Translations under genes and position numbers: made by a program
The notes under the pieces: generated by a model
The model's database searches: none
Told to the model about the DNA's origin: nothing
The model's input: the letters and a program-made list of their open reading frames with translations, nothing else
Shown here: positions 9,157-17,327 of the stretch, piece by piece
Position numbering within the stretch: position 1 is the first letter of the stretch
Layout: each line of letters opens with the position of its first letter
NCBI GenBank assembly: GCA_946478865.1
Contig: CAMLDO010000026.1
Location: 1-28,316, forward strand
Source of the DNA: an uncultured Methylobacillus sp.
Lineage (GTDB): Bacteria; Pseudomonadota; Gammaproteobacteria; Burkholderiales; Methylophilaceae
Length of the DNA: 28,316 nucleotides
Reading direction: 5' to 3'

Positions 9157-9720
9157 ATGAATAGCCAAGACAACATCCGCGCCCAGCTGACCGAGCACCA
9201 GTCGGTCATCGCGCAACTCGACTCCCTGGTTCCCGTGATCGCCGAGGCCGGCGAGCGCATGCGTCAGTGCCTCAAGGATGGGGGCAAAATCCTGCTCATG
9301 GGCAACGGCGGCAGCGCTGCAGACAGCCAGCACATCGCTGCCGAGATCGTCGGCCGCTACAAGAAAGAGCGCCGCGGCTTGCCTTCCATTGCGCTCACCA
9401 CGGACACTTCGATCCTGACTTCGGTCGGCAACGACTACGGTTTCAACTTCATCTTCTCGCGCCAGGTCGAAGCGTTGTGCAACACGAATGACATCGTCGT
9501 CGGCCTTTCCACCTCGGGCAACAGCGCCAACGTGGTCGCAGGCATCGAGAAAGCCCGCGAAATCGGCGCCTACACCATAGGCATGACGGGCGCCAAGGGC
9601 GGAAAACTGGCTGAACTGTGCGACCTCAACCTCGCCATGCCTTCCACCGACACGCCCCGCATCCAGGAGGCCCACATCACCGTCGGCCACATCCTGTGCG
9701 ACTTGATCGAGGCAGATTGA
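9157..9720 (+). CDS. gmhA: Sedoheptulose-7-phosphate isomerase GmhA
   Basis: First step of heptose synthesis: sedoheptulose 7-phosphate to D-glycero-D-manno-heptose 7-phosphate. A 187-residue SIS-domain protein with MGNGGSAADSQHIAAEIVGR, the phosphosugar loop VGLSTSGNSANV and the C-terminal EAHITVGHILCDLIE. DiaA, a SIS-domain regulator of DnaA, is similar in size and sequence; the position between hldD and hldE makes GmhA much more likely. An AGGAAG-type Shine-Dalgarno precedes the ATG at 9157. The hldE start follows two bases after the stop. Confidence 0.92.
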   Translation: MNSQDNIRAQLTEHQSVIAQLDSLVPVIAEAGERMRQCLKDGGKILLMGNGGSAADSQHIAAEIVGRYKKERRGLPSIALTTDTSILTSVGNDYGFNFIFSRQVEALCNTNDIVVGLSTSGNSANVVAGIEKAREIGAYTIGMTGAKGGKLAELCDLNLAMPSTDTPRIQEAHITVGHILCDLIEAD

Positions 9721-9722
9721 AC

Positions 9723-11189
9723 TTGCACCAGCACCTGATCGACACCGTCAAGCAAGGCTTCGGCGACAAGAACGCCTGGGCGCTCGTGATCGGCGACCTC
9801 ATGCTGGATCGCTACCTGTGGGGCGAGGTCGAACGTATATCACCCGAAGCGCCTGTGCCGGTGGTGCTGCTCAAGAACGAAACCGAATGCGCGGGCGGTG
9901 CAGCCAATGTGGCCGCCAACCTCGCCGGACTCAACATCAAGACACGCCTCGTTGGATTTATCGGCAGCGATGACAACGGCACCCGCCTGCAACGCGCAAT
10001 TGCCGAACTCGGCGTGGACGCGAACGGCCTGGTCACCGCCGAGCGCCACCCGACCATTGCCAAGACCCGTATTCTCGGCGGCCATCAGCAGATGATGCGC
10101 CTCGACCAGGAAGATCGCGCGCAATATTCCGATGCCGATATGCAGAATCTGCTGGCAGCGCTGAGCAAGCAGCTTGCCGAGCGTCCGGCTGTGGTCGTGC
10201 TGTCGGATTACGCCAAGGGCGTGCTAACGCCGCTACTGTGCCAGACGGTGATCGCCGAGGCGCGCAAGTTGAATATTCCGGTGCTGGTCGACCCCAAGGG
10301 TCGCGACTACAGCAAATACGCCGGCGCAACCGCATTGACGCCCAACAAACGCGAAACCGCGGACGCCTGCGGCGTGAGCGTACATGACAGTGAAGCTCTG
10401 TTAACGGCTGCTGCCCGTCTGCGCGAGAGCCTGAAACTGGATTTCCTTGCTGTCACACGCAGCGAGGAAGGCGTCTCGCTCATCGAGGAAAGTCATACGC
10501 TGCATATCCCTGCCACTGCCAAGCAGGTATTCGATGTTTCTGGTGCGGGCGACACCGTGATCGCAACGCTTGCTGCCGGCCTCATCGCAGGGCTGGAGCG
10601 CCGGCAGGCACTGCACCTTGCCAATCTCGCCGCAGGCGTAGTGGTCGGCAAGGTAGGTACCGCACCGATCAAATATGAGGAACTGCTGCGCGAGTTGACG
10701 GTTGAGGATTCCACCCAACAGGCCAACAAAGTCTGCACGCTGGAAGCCCTGCTCACCCGCGTGGCAGGCTGGCGCGCAGCAGGACAGAAACTCGTTTTCA
10801 CGAATGGCTGCTTCGACCTGCTGCATGCCGGCCATGTAACTTACCTCGAAGGCGCACGCAATCTCGGCGACCGCCTCATCGTCGGTCTCAACACCGACCG
10901 CTCTGTGTCGGCGCTAAAAGGCCCGACCCGCCCCGTTATCCATGAAGCCGACCGCGCCCGTGTGATGGCTGCACTGGAGTCGGTAGACGCCGTGGTGCTG
11001 TTCGACGAAGACACGCCGCTCGATCTGATCCGCGCAATTCGGCCGGATGTACTGGCCAAGGGCAGCGACTACTCCGAGGACCAGGTGGTCGGCGGTAGCG
11101 ATGTCAAATCCTGGGGCGGCCGCGTCGCGCTGGTCGATCTCGTCCCCGGCCGCAGCACCACCAAGATCATCGGCAAACTCGTCGGCTAA
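9723..11189 (+). CDS. hldE: Bifunctional heptose 7-phosphate kinase / heptose 1-phosphate adenylyltransferase
   Basis: A fused HldE of 488 residues. The N-terminal ribokinase-like domain (about 1-325) has MLDRYLWGEVERISPEAPVP, CAGGAANVAAN and the GAGD anion hole at 274-277. The C-terminal nucleotidyltransferase domain (about 355-488) has FTNGCFDLLHAGHVTYL with the HxGH motif at 368-371. It therefore covers two separate steps, before and after the GmhB phosphatase. The start is taken as TTG at 9723, two bases after gmhA, with GAGG about ten bases upstream; the next in-frame ATG would cut the first strand (LVIGDLML). Many beta-proteobacteria, as I recall, carry the two domains as separate genes. 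Confidence 0.92.
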   Translation: MHQHLIDTVKQGFGDKNAWALVIGDLMLDRYLWGEVERISPEAPVPVVLLKNETECAGGAANVAANLAGLNIKTRLVGFIGSDDNGTRLQRAIAELGVDANGLVTAERHPTIAKTRILGGHQQMMRLDQEDRAQYSDADMQNLLAALSKQLAERPAVVVLSDYAKGVLTPLLCQTVIAEARKLNIPVLVDPKGRDYSKYAGATALTPNKRETADACGVSVHDSEALLTAAARLRESLKLDFLAVTRSEEGVSLIEESHTLHIPATAKQVFDVSGAGDTVIATLAAGLIAGLERRQALHLANLAAGVVVGKVGTAPIKYEELLRELTVEDSTQQANKVCTLEALLTRVAGWRAAGQKLVFTNGCFDLLHAGHVTYLEGARNLGDRLIVGLNTDRSVSALKGPTRPVIHEADRARVMAALESVDAVVLFDEDTPLDLIRAIRPDVLAKGSDYSEDQVVGGSDVKSWGGRVALVDLVPGRSTTKIIGKLVG

Positions 11190-11193
11190 TCCC

Positions 11194-12213
11194 ATGGCGC
11201 AACAGGTTCTGGTCATCGGCCCTTCCTGGGTGGGGGACATGATCCTCGCGCAAAGTCTGTTCAAGCTGCTTAAAAGCCAGCGCCCCGATGTCGAAATCGA
11301 CGTCGCAGCGCCCGCCTGGACGTTACCGCTGTTGGAGCGCATGCCGGAAGTGCGCGCCGGGATCGCGCTTCCTTTCAAGCACGGTAAATTCGACTTGAGC
11401 ACGCGCATTCGCATCGGGCGCGAACTTAAGGCCAAGCACTACGACCAGGCTATTCTGCTCACGAACTCCCTCAAGTCCGCCATCACGCCCTTCTTCGCCG
11501 GCATTTCAAAACGCACCGGCTTCAGGGGCGAGATGCGCTACGGTCTGCTCAACGACATTCGCTCGCTGGACAAGACTGCACTGCCCAAGACTGTCGATCG
11601 TTTCGTAGCACTAGGCATGCCCCCCGGTCAGATTAATCCATCCGTGCTGCCTGAGCCAGAACTCGTCACGTCGCGAGAACAGGCTCTGGCAGCGTTGAGG
11701 CGGCTGGGGCATCCAGCCCCGCAATCGCCCATCCTCGCCCTCTGTCCCGGCGCCGAATATGGCCCAGCCAAGCGCTGGCCGGTGGAATACTTCGCAGAAA
11801 CGGCGCAATGGGCCTTAGATCAGGGCTGGGAAGTCTGGCTGTTCGGCTCCGGCAAGGATGTCGAAGTCACGCAGCAGATCGACCAACTGACAGGCAATCG
11901 CTGCCTCGATCTCGGCGGCAAGACCTCGCTGGGCGAGGCCATCGACCTCATGGCAATGGCTCACGCCGTGGTCACCAACGACTCCGGCCTCATGCATGTC
12001 GCAGCCGCACTCGGTCTGCCGCAGCTGTCGCTCTTCGGCTCATCCGACCCGCATCACACCCCGCCGATGAGCGCCAAGGCCGATGTGCTTTACCTCGGCC
12101 TCTCCTGCAGCCCGTGCTTCCAGCGCGAATGCCCGCTGGGCCATTTCAAGTGCATGCGCGACATGAAGCCGGAGATGATAATCGAGCGACTGAAAGCGCT
12201 TCCTCCGGCATGA
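11194..12213 (+). CDS. waaF: ADP-heptose:LPS heptosyltransferase II
   Basis: GT9 enzyme adding the second heptose of the LPS inner core at the cytoplasmic face. The 339-residue product has the waaF-type N-terminus GPSWVGDMILAQSLFKLLK, the CPGAEYGPAKRWP motif, and the donor-site block TNDSGLMHVAAALGLP followed by SLFGSSDPHHTPP. The cysteines in LSCSPCFQRECPLGH near the C-terminus are typical of the family. The ATG at 11194 is four bases after the hldE stop; upstream open frame lies inside hldE and is rejected. The stop overlaps the next gene as ATGA. Confidence 0.94.
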   Translation: MAQQVLVIGPSWVGDMILAQSLFKLLKSQRPDVEIDVAAPAWTLPLLERMPEVRAGIALPFKHGKFDLSTRIRIGRELKAKHYDQAILLTNSLKSAITPFFAGISKRTGFRGEMRYGLLNDIRSLDKTALPKTVDRFVALGMPPGQINPSVLPEPELVTSREQALAALRRLGHPAPQSPILALCPGAEYGPAKRWPVEYFAETAQWALDQGWEVWLFGSGKDVEVTQQIDQLTGNRCLDLGGKTSLGEAIDLMAMAHAVVTNDSGLMHVAAALGLPQLSLFGSSDPHHTPPMSAKADVLYLGLSCSPCFQRECPLGHFKCMRDMKPEMIIERLKALPPA

Positions 12214-12977
12214 GCCGCGATTACATCAGCCCGGAGTGGCGTGAGGCGCTGGCCGCGAATGGGCTGGAGAGTTTCGAGCAGCTTTGGCCGGTAGGGGAGA
12301 ACGCATGGTTCGAGCCACCCAATCACGCGCGCGGCGGCTGGAGCGGCGTAACGCGCGAGGAATTGATGCTGACTGACGGCAGCCAAGCTGGCATATTCGT
12401 CAAACGGCAGGAAAATCACACCTATCGATCATGGCGGCATTTATTTCGCCCAACGCCGACACTGGAACGTGAATTCCGCAACTGCATGAAATTCCGTGAA
12501 CTCGGCATCCCGTCAATGGAACCGATCTTTTACGGCGAGCGCCACGTAGACGGCAAACTGCGCGCGATCCTGGTCACGCGTGAACTCGAAGGATATAAAT
12601 CGCTGGAAAATGCGGATTACCGGCCATTGCGTCAGGTGGAACACAGTGAGCGCAGGCAGTTGATCGAAAGCCTCGCCGAAATTGTCCGCACCTTGCACGC
12701 ACACCACTTCCAGCACACCTGCCTTTACCCCAAGCACCTGTTTGTACGGAAAAATCCCGACGGGAGCCTGGATGCGCGCTTCATCGACCTTGAGAAAACG
12801 CGCCGGCAACCATTTCGCAGTTGGGCCGCACGACGCGACTTGGACTCGCTGCTGCGTCACGCCCAAGGGTGGAGCCGTGCAGACTGCATGCGATTTTTTC
12901 TCGCCTATCGGCAAGAAAGAAAATTGAGTACCGCTTCAAAGAAGCTGCTTAGAAATATATTGCACAAACGCCGATGA
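12210..12977 (+). CDS. InaA-like LPS kinase-family protein
   Basis: 255 residues, homologous in wording to E. coli InaA and the WaaP-type LPS kinase superfamily: WFEPPNHARGGWSGV near the N-terminus, IFVKRQENH carrying the presumed ATP-site lysine, HFQHTCLYPKHLFV in the place of the catalytic loop, and ARFIDLEKTRR in the place of the metal-binding Asp. The catalytic-loop aspartate of WaaP (HRD) is replaced here (HTC), a feature I also recall in InaA. It may therefore be a pseudokinase or work differently. The start ATG overlaps the waaF stop (ATGA). The 3' end becomes AT-rich, near the border of the atypical region. Confidence 0.82.
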   Translation: MSRDYISPEWREALAANGLESFEQLWPVGENAWFEPPNHARGGWSGVTREELMLTDGSQAGIFVKRQENHTYRSWRHLFRPTPTLEREFRNCMKFRELGIPSMEPIFYGERHVDGKLRAILVTRELEGYKSLENADYRPLRQVEHSERRQLIESLAEIVRTLHAHHFQHTCLYPKHLFVRKNPDGSLDARFIDLEKTRRQPFRSWAARRDLDSLLRHAQGWSRADCMRFFLAYRQERKLSTASKKLLRNILHKRR

Positions 12978-12988
12978 TCCTTCGAGCC

Positions 12989-13975
12989 TCACTTCACTTG
13001 AGCAGGCCGCTCAGTTTTTGGGAAACTTTTTAAAAGATATTGCGCGCATTCGTAAACTTCTTCTGGTGTAATCTCGGTAATTTCCGCCTTCTTGATGACG
13101 CGATGTTGTGGCCGAGGAGGATACGGACCAGCCACGACCGGATCAGTGGGCGCATAAATTCCAACAATCGGTACTTCGGATGCCGACGCAATATGCAAAA
13201 CGCCACAATCATGCGCGATCGAGACATCAATGTGATGCATCATGGCAAAGATATCCATTGCCGAAGTTTTTCCAACTAAATTTATTGTTCTGGGCACAGC
13301 CGCAGCAAATTGTTTTGCCAAATAGGCTTCATTCGCCGTGCCAGTAATAACTATCCGGGCGCGCGGCCATCCTGACTGCAACAATTTCCCAAGCTCGATA
13401 TAACTGCTTAAGGGCCATAACCGGACGTCCTCACCAGCCCTTTTCCTGTAAAAAAACTTCCATCCATGCAATGCCGTTCGCCCCAACCCGAGGTGCAGAT
13501 GAATCAAAATATCCTGGGGTGCCAGATCATAACGAGATAACAGATTCTGATTTCCAGGCACTCCGATGACGTATTTTCTATCTTCTTCAGTAACATCGAC
13601 TGCCAATAACTCCGCCATGAAGGCCAATTGCTGATCGGCTCTAGCCATGCCTCCCTGATACTCGGGCATCAGAACATATGGCCTATCAATCCCCTTCAAC
13701 TTCTTTACGGCATTGGAGTTCAAGCAAATGATCCTGGAGTACTGGTCTGCAATCGCATTAAATTGCCTCTTGCTCGATGCAATATGGCGATGATTAATAT
13801 CCGGGTTATCCTGAAATATTTCTGCGCTCAGTTGATTCAGTGATACCACACCGATCAAGGAATTTGGGCGGTGCCGTCTTAGCAGATGAATTGCTGGAGT
13901 GCAAAACACATTGTTACCAGTACTGCTCGAAGTAAGAATCAATATTCTTTCAGGTGTAACCGGAAGCTGCGGCAT
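12989..13975 (-). CDS. GT9 family glycosyltransferase (heptosyltransferase-like)
   Basis: A 328-residue GT9 protein: N-terminal ERILILTSSSTGNNVFCTPA, a central HLHLGLGRTALHGWKFFYRK stretch, and the C-terminal donor-site block IAHDCGVLHIASASEVPIVG followed by YAPTDPVVAGP. The usual TNDTGxMH is changed to AHDCGVLH, so donor specificity may differ from WaaC or WaaF. It is convergent with the inaA-like gene (11 bases apart) and divergent from the membrane GT-C gene. Base composition is visibly AT-richer than the flanking LPS genes, suggesting transfer. It could be a third heptosyltransferase or another core transferase; substrate not predictable from sequence. Confidence 0.82.
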   Translation of the reverse strand: MPQLPVTPERILILTSSSTGNNVFCTPAIHLLRRHRPNSLIGVVSLNQLSAEIFQDNPDINHRHIASSKRQFNAIADQYSRIICLNSNAVKKLKGIDRPYVLMPEYQGGMARADQQLAFMAELLAVDVTEEDRKYVIGVPGNQNLLSRYDLAPQDILIHLHLGLGRTALHGWKFFYRKRAGEDVRLWPLSSYIELGKLLQSGWPRARIVITGTANEAYLAKQFAAAVPRTINLVGKTSAMDIFAMMHHIDVSIAHDCGVLHIASASEVPIVGIYAPTDPVVAGPYPPRPQHRVIKKAEITEITPEEVYECAQYLLKSFPKTERPAQVK

Positions 13976-14157
13976 AACTTAGAAGCTTTCAAGATGGAAA
14001 AACGAATTATATTAGGAGCGCTCTTGGTCAGCATCCATTCGACAAGGATAATGACAGTCTTAAATTTGCCGCTTACAAATCAAACAATTTGAGTCAGCCT
14101 GTTTCTCAATAGCGCGAGATGCATTCAATATCCTTAAAAATAGGACAATAAAACCTA

Positions 14158-15684
14158 ATGTCCCGAGATACCTCACAACAACTATGGCTAACCTGGATCT
14201 CAGCAGCTGTGGCTGGCCTGATCGCCTTCTGGATGACATCTCAATCTGGGGGAGTGCTCAACAATGATGGAGTTCTCTACATTGAAGCGGCCAGAAAATT
14301 TGCAGATCAAGAATGGCAAAAAGGATTTGCTCTTTACAATTGGCCTTTCTACTCCCTGCTTATCGCCGCGCTGCATGTTATCAGCGGATTATCATTACAA
14401 GACTCGGCCCATATTCTTACAGTCGCATTTTTTGCACTGACTAGCGCGGGGCTTACGCTTTTAGTCAAGGAACTAGGCGGGGAGCGTCGCGTCATGATCG
14501 CGGCGGCCGTTCTCTTGTTTTGCTCGCCCTATATCACGCGTTCCCTTTTACCCATGGTCATCAGAGACCATGGTTTTCTTTCACTCCATGTATGGAGTTT
14601 GGTCTTTTTTCTGCGCTTTTATCAGCATTCGGACTTTAAGAATGCATTAGGATGGAGTGCTGCAGCCATGCTCGCCACTCTTTTTCGCATTGAAGGCGTT
14701 ATCTATCTCGTGCTATTGCCGGCTGTGCTGCTAGTCGACCAGTCTCGACCTTGGATGTCGCGGTGTATACGCATGTTGAAGTGCCATAGCTTACCGTTAT
14801 GCGTGGTTTGGATCCTGACTGTATTACTGCTATCAAGCGAATCGATGAGCCTTGAGCATATTGGACGTCTTGGTGATCCGATTGTGATAGCCCAATCAGT
14901 TTTCGGACAATTAAGCCAAGGGCTTTCTTCCAAAGCCGAAGCCTTTGGGGAAAGCATACTCGGGCCATTTTTGAAAAATTTTGCACTTGCAGGGCTACTG
15001 GCCACACTCTTCTTGGCGGCTACCGTCAAAATTGCTGGCTCAGCAGGTATATTGCAATTGCTTCTTGCAGCGTTACCCAGTCGCGTTCCGGGTTATCAAG
15101 CACCTCGCCATATCCATATCTTGGGATGGCTAGCATTTATCGGCGCTGGGAATGCTATCCTCATTCTTATCAGCGTTTTCGTGCTATCCACGCGCTATCT
15201 GTTGCCACTCGCCATCTTGATCCTAATTTTCAGCGCCTTTGGTCTTTTCCATACCTTAAAGTCTGTACGAAAAAAATGGATGGTATACGTCGTCTTTTTA
15301 GCTATTTTTCTTCAGTTTACAGCGAATATTTGGCCTTTCAGCACGAGTCATCGTTATGAGGTCGATGCTGCTCATTGGATACAAAGCAATATTCCTGAAG
15401 GAAAGACCGTCTTTTTCGACGAGGGACGTATGGCCTATTATGTATATGGCGACTCCTCTAATCGGGAGGAAATATCTTGGGAGGAAGTTAGGGCGATATT
15501 CACACCCGAGTTTCTAGCGAAATATGATTATGTTGTGATACATGTTTCAGCGAAGAACAATAATCAACAAGCATTCTTAAATGAAAGACTGGGTTCTCCA
15601 GTCATGATATTTGGGGAGTCCAAGCGTAAACAGATTCAAATCTTTGCTTTGCCAGATAAGACAAACAAAGATCAGGAACACTAA
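14158..15684 (+). CDS. GT-C (GT39/ArnT-like) membrane glycosyltransferase
   Basis: A polytopic membrane protein of 508 residues with roughly ten hydrophobic segments over the first 400 residues and a soluble, probably periplasmic, C-terminal domain. The first loop after TM1 has an acidic site (GGVLNNDGVLYIEAA, D37), the position of the catalytic Asp in GT-C enzymes using polyprenyl-phosphate sugars, and a later FRIEG motif is of a kind seen in the PMT/GT39 group. It would transfer a lipid-linked sugar on the periplasmic face. No gene for the lipid-linked donor is in the window. AT-rich and convergent with the GT2 gene (13 bases apart). The O-antigen ligase WaaL looks different and is not favoured. 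Confidence 0.7.
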   Translation: MSRDTSQQLWLTWISAAVAGLIAFWMTSQSGGVLNNDGVLYIEAARKFADQEWQKGFALYNWPFYSLLIAALHVISGLSLQDSAHILTVAFFALTSAGLTLLVKELGGERRVMIAAAVLLFCSPYITRSLLPMVIRDHGFLSLHVWSLVFFLRFYQHSDFKNALGWSAAAMLATLFRIEGVIYLVLLPAVLLVDQSRPWMSRCIRMLKCHSLPLCVVWILTVLLLSSESMSLEHIGRLGDPIVIAQSVFGQLSQGLSSKAEAFGESILGPFLKNFALAGLLATLFLAATVKIAGSAGILQLLLAALPSRVPGYQAPRHIHILGWLAFIGAGNAILILISVFVLSTRYLLPLAILILIFSAFGLFHTLKSVRKKWMVYVVFLAIFLQFTANIWPFSTSHRYEVDAAHWIQSNIPEGKTVFFDEGRMAYYVYGDSSNREEISWEEVRAIFTPEFLAKYDYVVIHVSAKNNNQQAFLNERLGSPVMIFGESKRKQIQIFALPDKTNKDQEH

Positions 15685-15697
15685 ACCGCAATACGCG

Positions 15698-16609
15698 TTA
15701 TTTCAATGTATTGAGAGTCTCACGAATAACAATGCGCGTAGCTTCAATTTTCTGCCTATCATTATCTAGTCTGTAACGCTCCCCTACCCCCAATATGCTT
15801 TTAATCCTATTTTTCAAAGATGCATAATAAGTGCTAGCCAAGGTCATGCGAGCGATTCGTTTGACATCTTTTTCTGAATAATGTTTGAGACAGAAAAGGA
15901 AAAAACCGCGTTTTTTTCTCAGAAATTTATCCAATGGAATCGCCGCGGATTCGCTAGCACCTCCTACATGTGCAAGTTTTGCCTGATCGCAATAACCAAT
16001 AGCAAAGCCAGCCTTACGTACACGCAAACAAATGTCCGTATCCTCTCCATACAAGAAATAATCGGGATCGAACCCTCCTATCTTTTCGTATAAATCCCTG
16101 CGAATACACATGCATGCGCCAAGAATCCATGCATAAGGACCGGGCAAACTCTTAATAAAACTCTGATCTCTTAAGCGATTTTGCGACGGATAACTACGCT
16201 TTGGCATCACATATGGGCGTCGTTTCAGAGGTTCGTGAATTTCTGGGCCGGCAATTCCCACTTCCGGATGCAACTCCATGAAATTGATTAGCTTTGCAAC
16301 AAAATCCTGTTGCATAAGCCGAGCATCCGGATTCACCAATAAAAGATAAGTCGTTGTTACTTTGGAAATCGCAAGATTATTTGCCTGGCCGAATCCAAGA
16401 TTTTCCAAACTTTCAATGAGTGTGATTTTGTTACCAAATGTGGAGCGCAATAACTCCACACTTCCATCACTGCTAGCATTATCGATCACGACAATCTCAA
16501 GCCCAGGATAATTCTGGTCCATCAGCGATTGAATGCACTCTGCGGCATAAGCCCCTGATTTGTAATTGACAATCACAGCCGTAACGCTAGGCTGGGCAAT
16601 GTTTTTCAT
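15698..16609 (-). CDS. GT2 family glycosyltransferase (rhamnosyltransferase-like)
   Basis: A GT-A fold transferase of 303 residues: VTAVIVNYKSG at the N-terminus, nucleotide-binding DNASSDGS at 43-50, NPDA at 93-96 providing the metal-binding acidic site, and FLYGEDTDICLRVRKAG at about 186-201 with the catalytic ED pair. Wording resembles WbbL-type rhamnosyltransferases, but the sugar cannot be fixed. The ATG at 16609 overlaps the stop of the upstream kinase-like gene (ATGA), so the two are translationally coupled. It is the last gene of the minus-strand LPS decoration chain and lies in the AT-richer patch. Confidence 0.88.
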   Translation of the reverse strand: MKNIAQPSVTAVIVNYKSGAYAAECIQSLMDQNYPGLEIVVIDNASSDGSVELLRSTFGNKITLIESLENLGFGQANNLAISKVTTTYLLLVNPDARLMQQDFVAKLINFMELHPEVGIAGPEIHEPLKRRPYVMPKRSYPSQNRLRDQSFIKSLPGPYAWILGACMCIRRDLYEKIGGFDPDYFLYGEDTDICLRVRKAGFAIGYCDQAKLAHVGGASESAAIPLDKFLRKKRGFFLFCLKHYSEKDVKRIARMTLASTYYASLKNRIKSILGVGERYRLDNDRQKIEATRIVIRETLNTLK

Positions 16610-17325
16610 GGCCTCTTTAACGTCCCCTCTCTTTTAAACCATTCTTGGGCATGATGATCAATTTTTTCCCAGCACGATAAATTCCTTTTCACAGCAAGCA
16701 AGTATGCTGTGCTGAAGATTTTCCATCCTTCCTGTCCTATATAGGCTCGATCCTCGGCCAAACGGAAAATGTGTCGGAAATTTCGGAAACGCTCCATACA
16801 TAAAAGCTTCCATGATCTTATGCTGAGATCAGCAATATCGATGAGCCCCAAATTGCCATCGTCGCTCACCACAACATTCCCAAGATGAAAAGAGCGAAAG
16901 AAAACACCTTGATCATGTAAATGCGCAACGAACGTCCCGTATTTTTGCAATAACTCCCGGCTTAGCCCTTCGCCACGAGCAATTTGCCGCAAGATACGAC
17001 CAGGCAAGGGCTCATACAGAACCGCTGTATTGGTAGACCCCTCCAGGTTATATAGCTGTTTGATTCGAACTGTGGGAATACCAAGGCTATGCAAGCGGTC
17101 TGCATTTCGACAAAAACTACGGGCATGGGAATAAAGCTGCGCGCTACTGACCAGCCGCTTGACGCGGAACAGCTTGAGAATACTTCCGTCAGGCAGGCGA
17201 AGCACCTTGATGCCGTGCGCATCCTGCTCCAGCACTTCGGCGCCCGCTTTCAGCCGATCGAACTCGTCAGCCGTCAATGGATGGCTTTTGCGCAGCCATC
17301 CGGTGAGGAAAACGGGCGCGCGCAA
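16606..17325 (-). CDS. LPS core kinase-like protein
   Basis: Predicted 239 residues from a TTG at 17325, two bases after the carbamoyltransferase stop, with AAGG seven bases upstream. The open frame continues into the carbamoyltransferase gene, but that part is shadow. Kinase-like landmarks: GSILKLFRVKR with K51, YEPLPGRILRQIA hinge region, FHLGN at 146-150 in place of the catalytic loop, and LIDIADL with D163. The HRD aspartate is missing (FRSFHLGN), so catalysis is uncertain. It belongs to the Kdo/WaaP-type superfamily by pattern and context. The first 55 codons or so are GC-rich like the upstream gene and the rest is AT-rich, a possible recombination seam. Confidence 0.75.
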   Translation of the reverse strand: MRAPVFLTGWLRKSHPLTADEFDRLKAGAEVLEQDAHGIKVLRLPDGSILKLFRVKRLVSSAQLYSHARSFCRNADRLHSLGIPTVRIKQLYNLEGSTNTAVLYEPLPGRILRQIARGEGLSRELLQKYGTFVAHLHDQGVFFRSFHLGNVVVSDDGNLGLIDIADLSIRSWKLLCMERFRNFRHIFRLAEDRAYIGQEGWKIFSTAYLLAVKRNLSCWEKIDHHAQEWFKREGTLKRP

Positions 17326-17327
17326 TC

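Noticed and set aside
14158..15684. O-antigen ligase WaaL as the identity of the membrane protein
   Set aside because: The Asp in the first loop and the soluble C-terminal domain fit GT-C/GT39 enzymes; the large periplasmic loop with the WaaL motifs is not evident.
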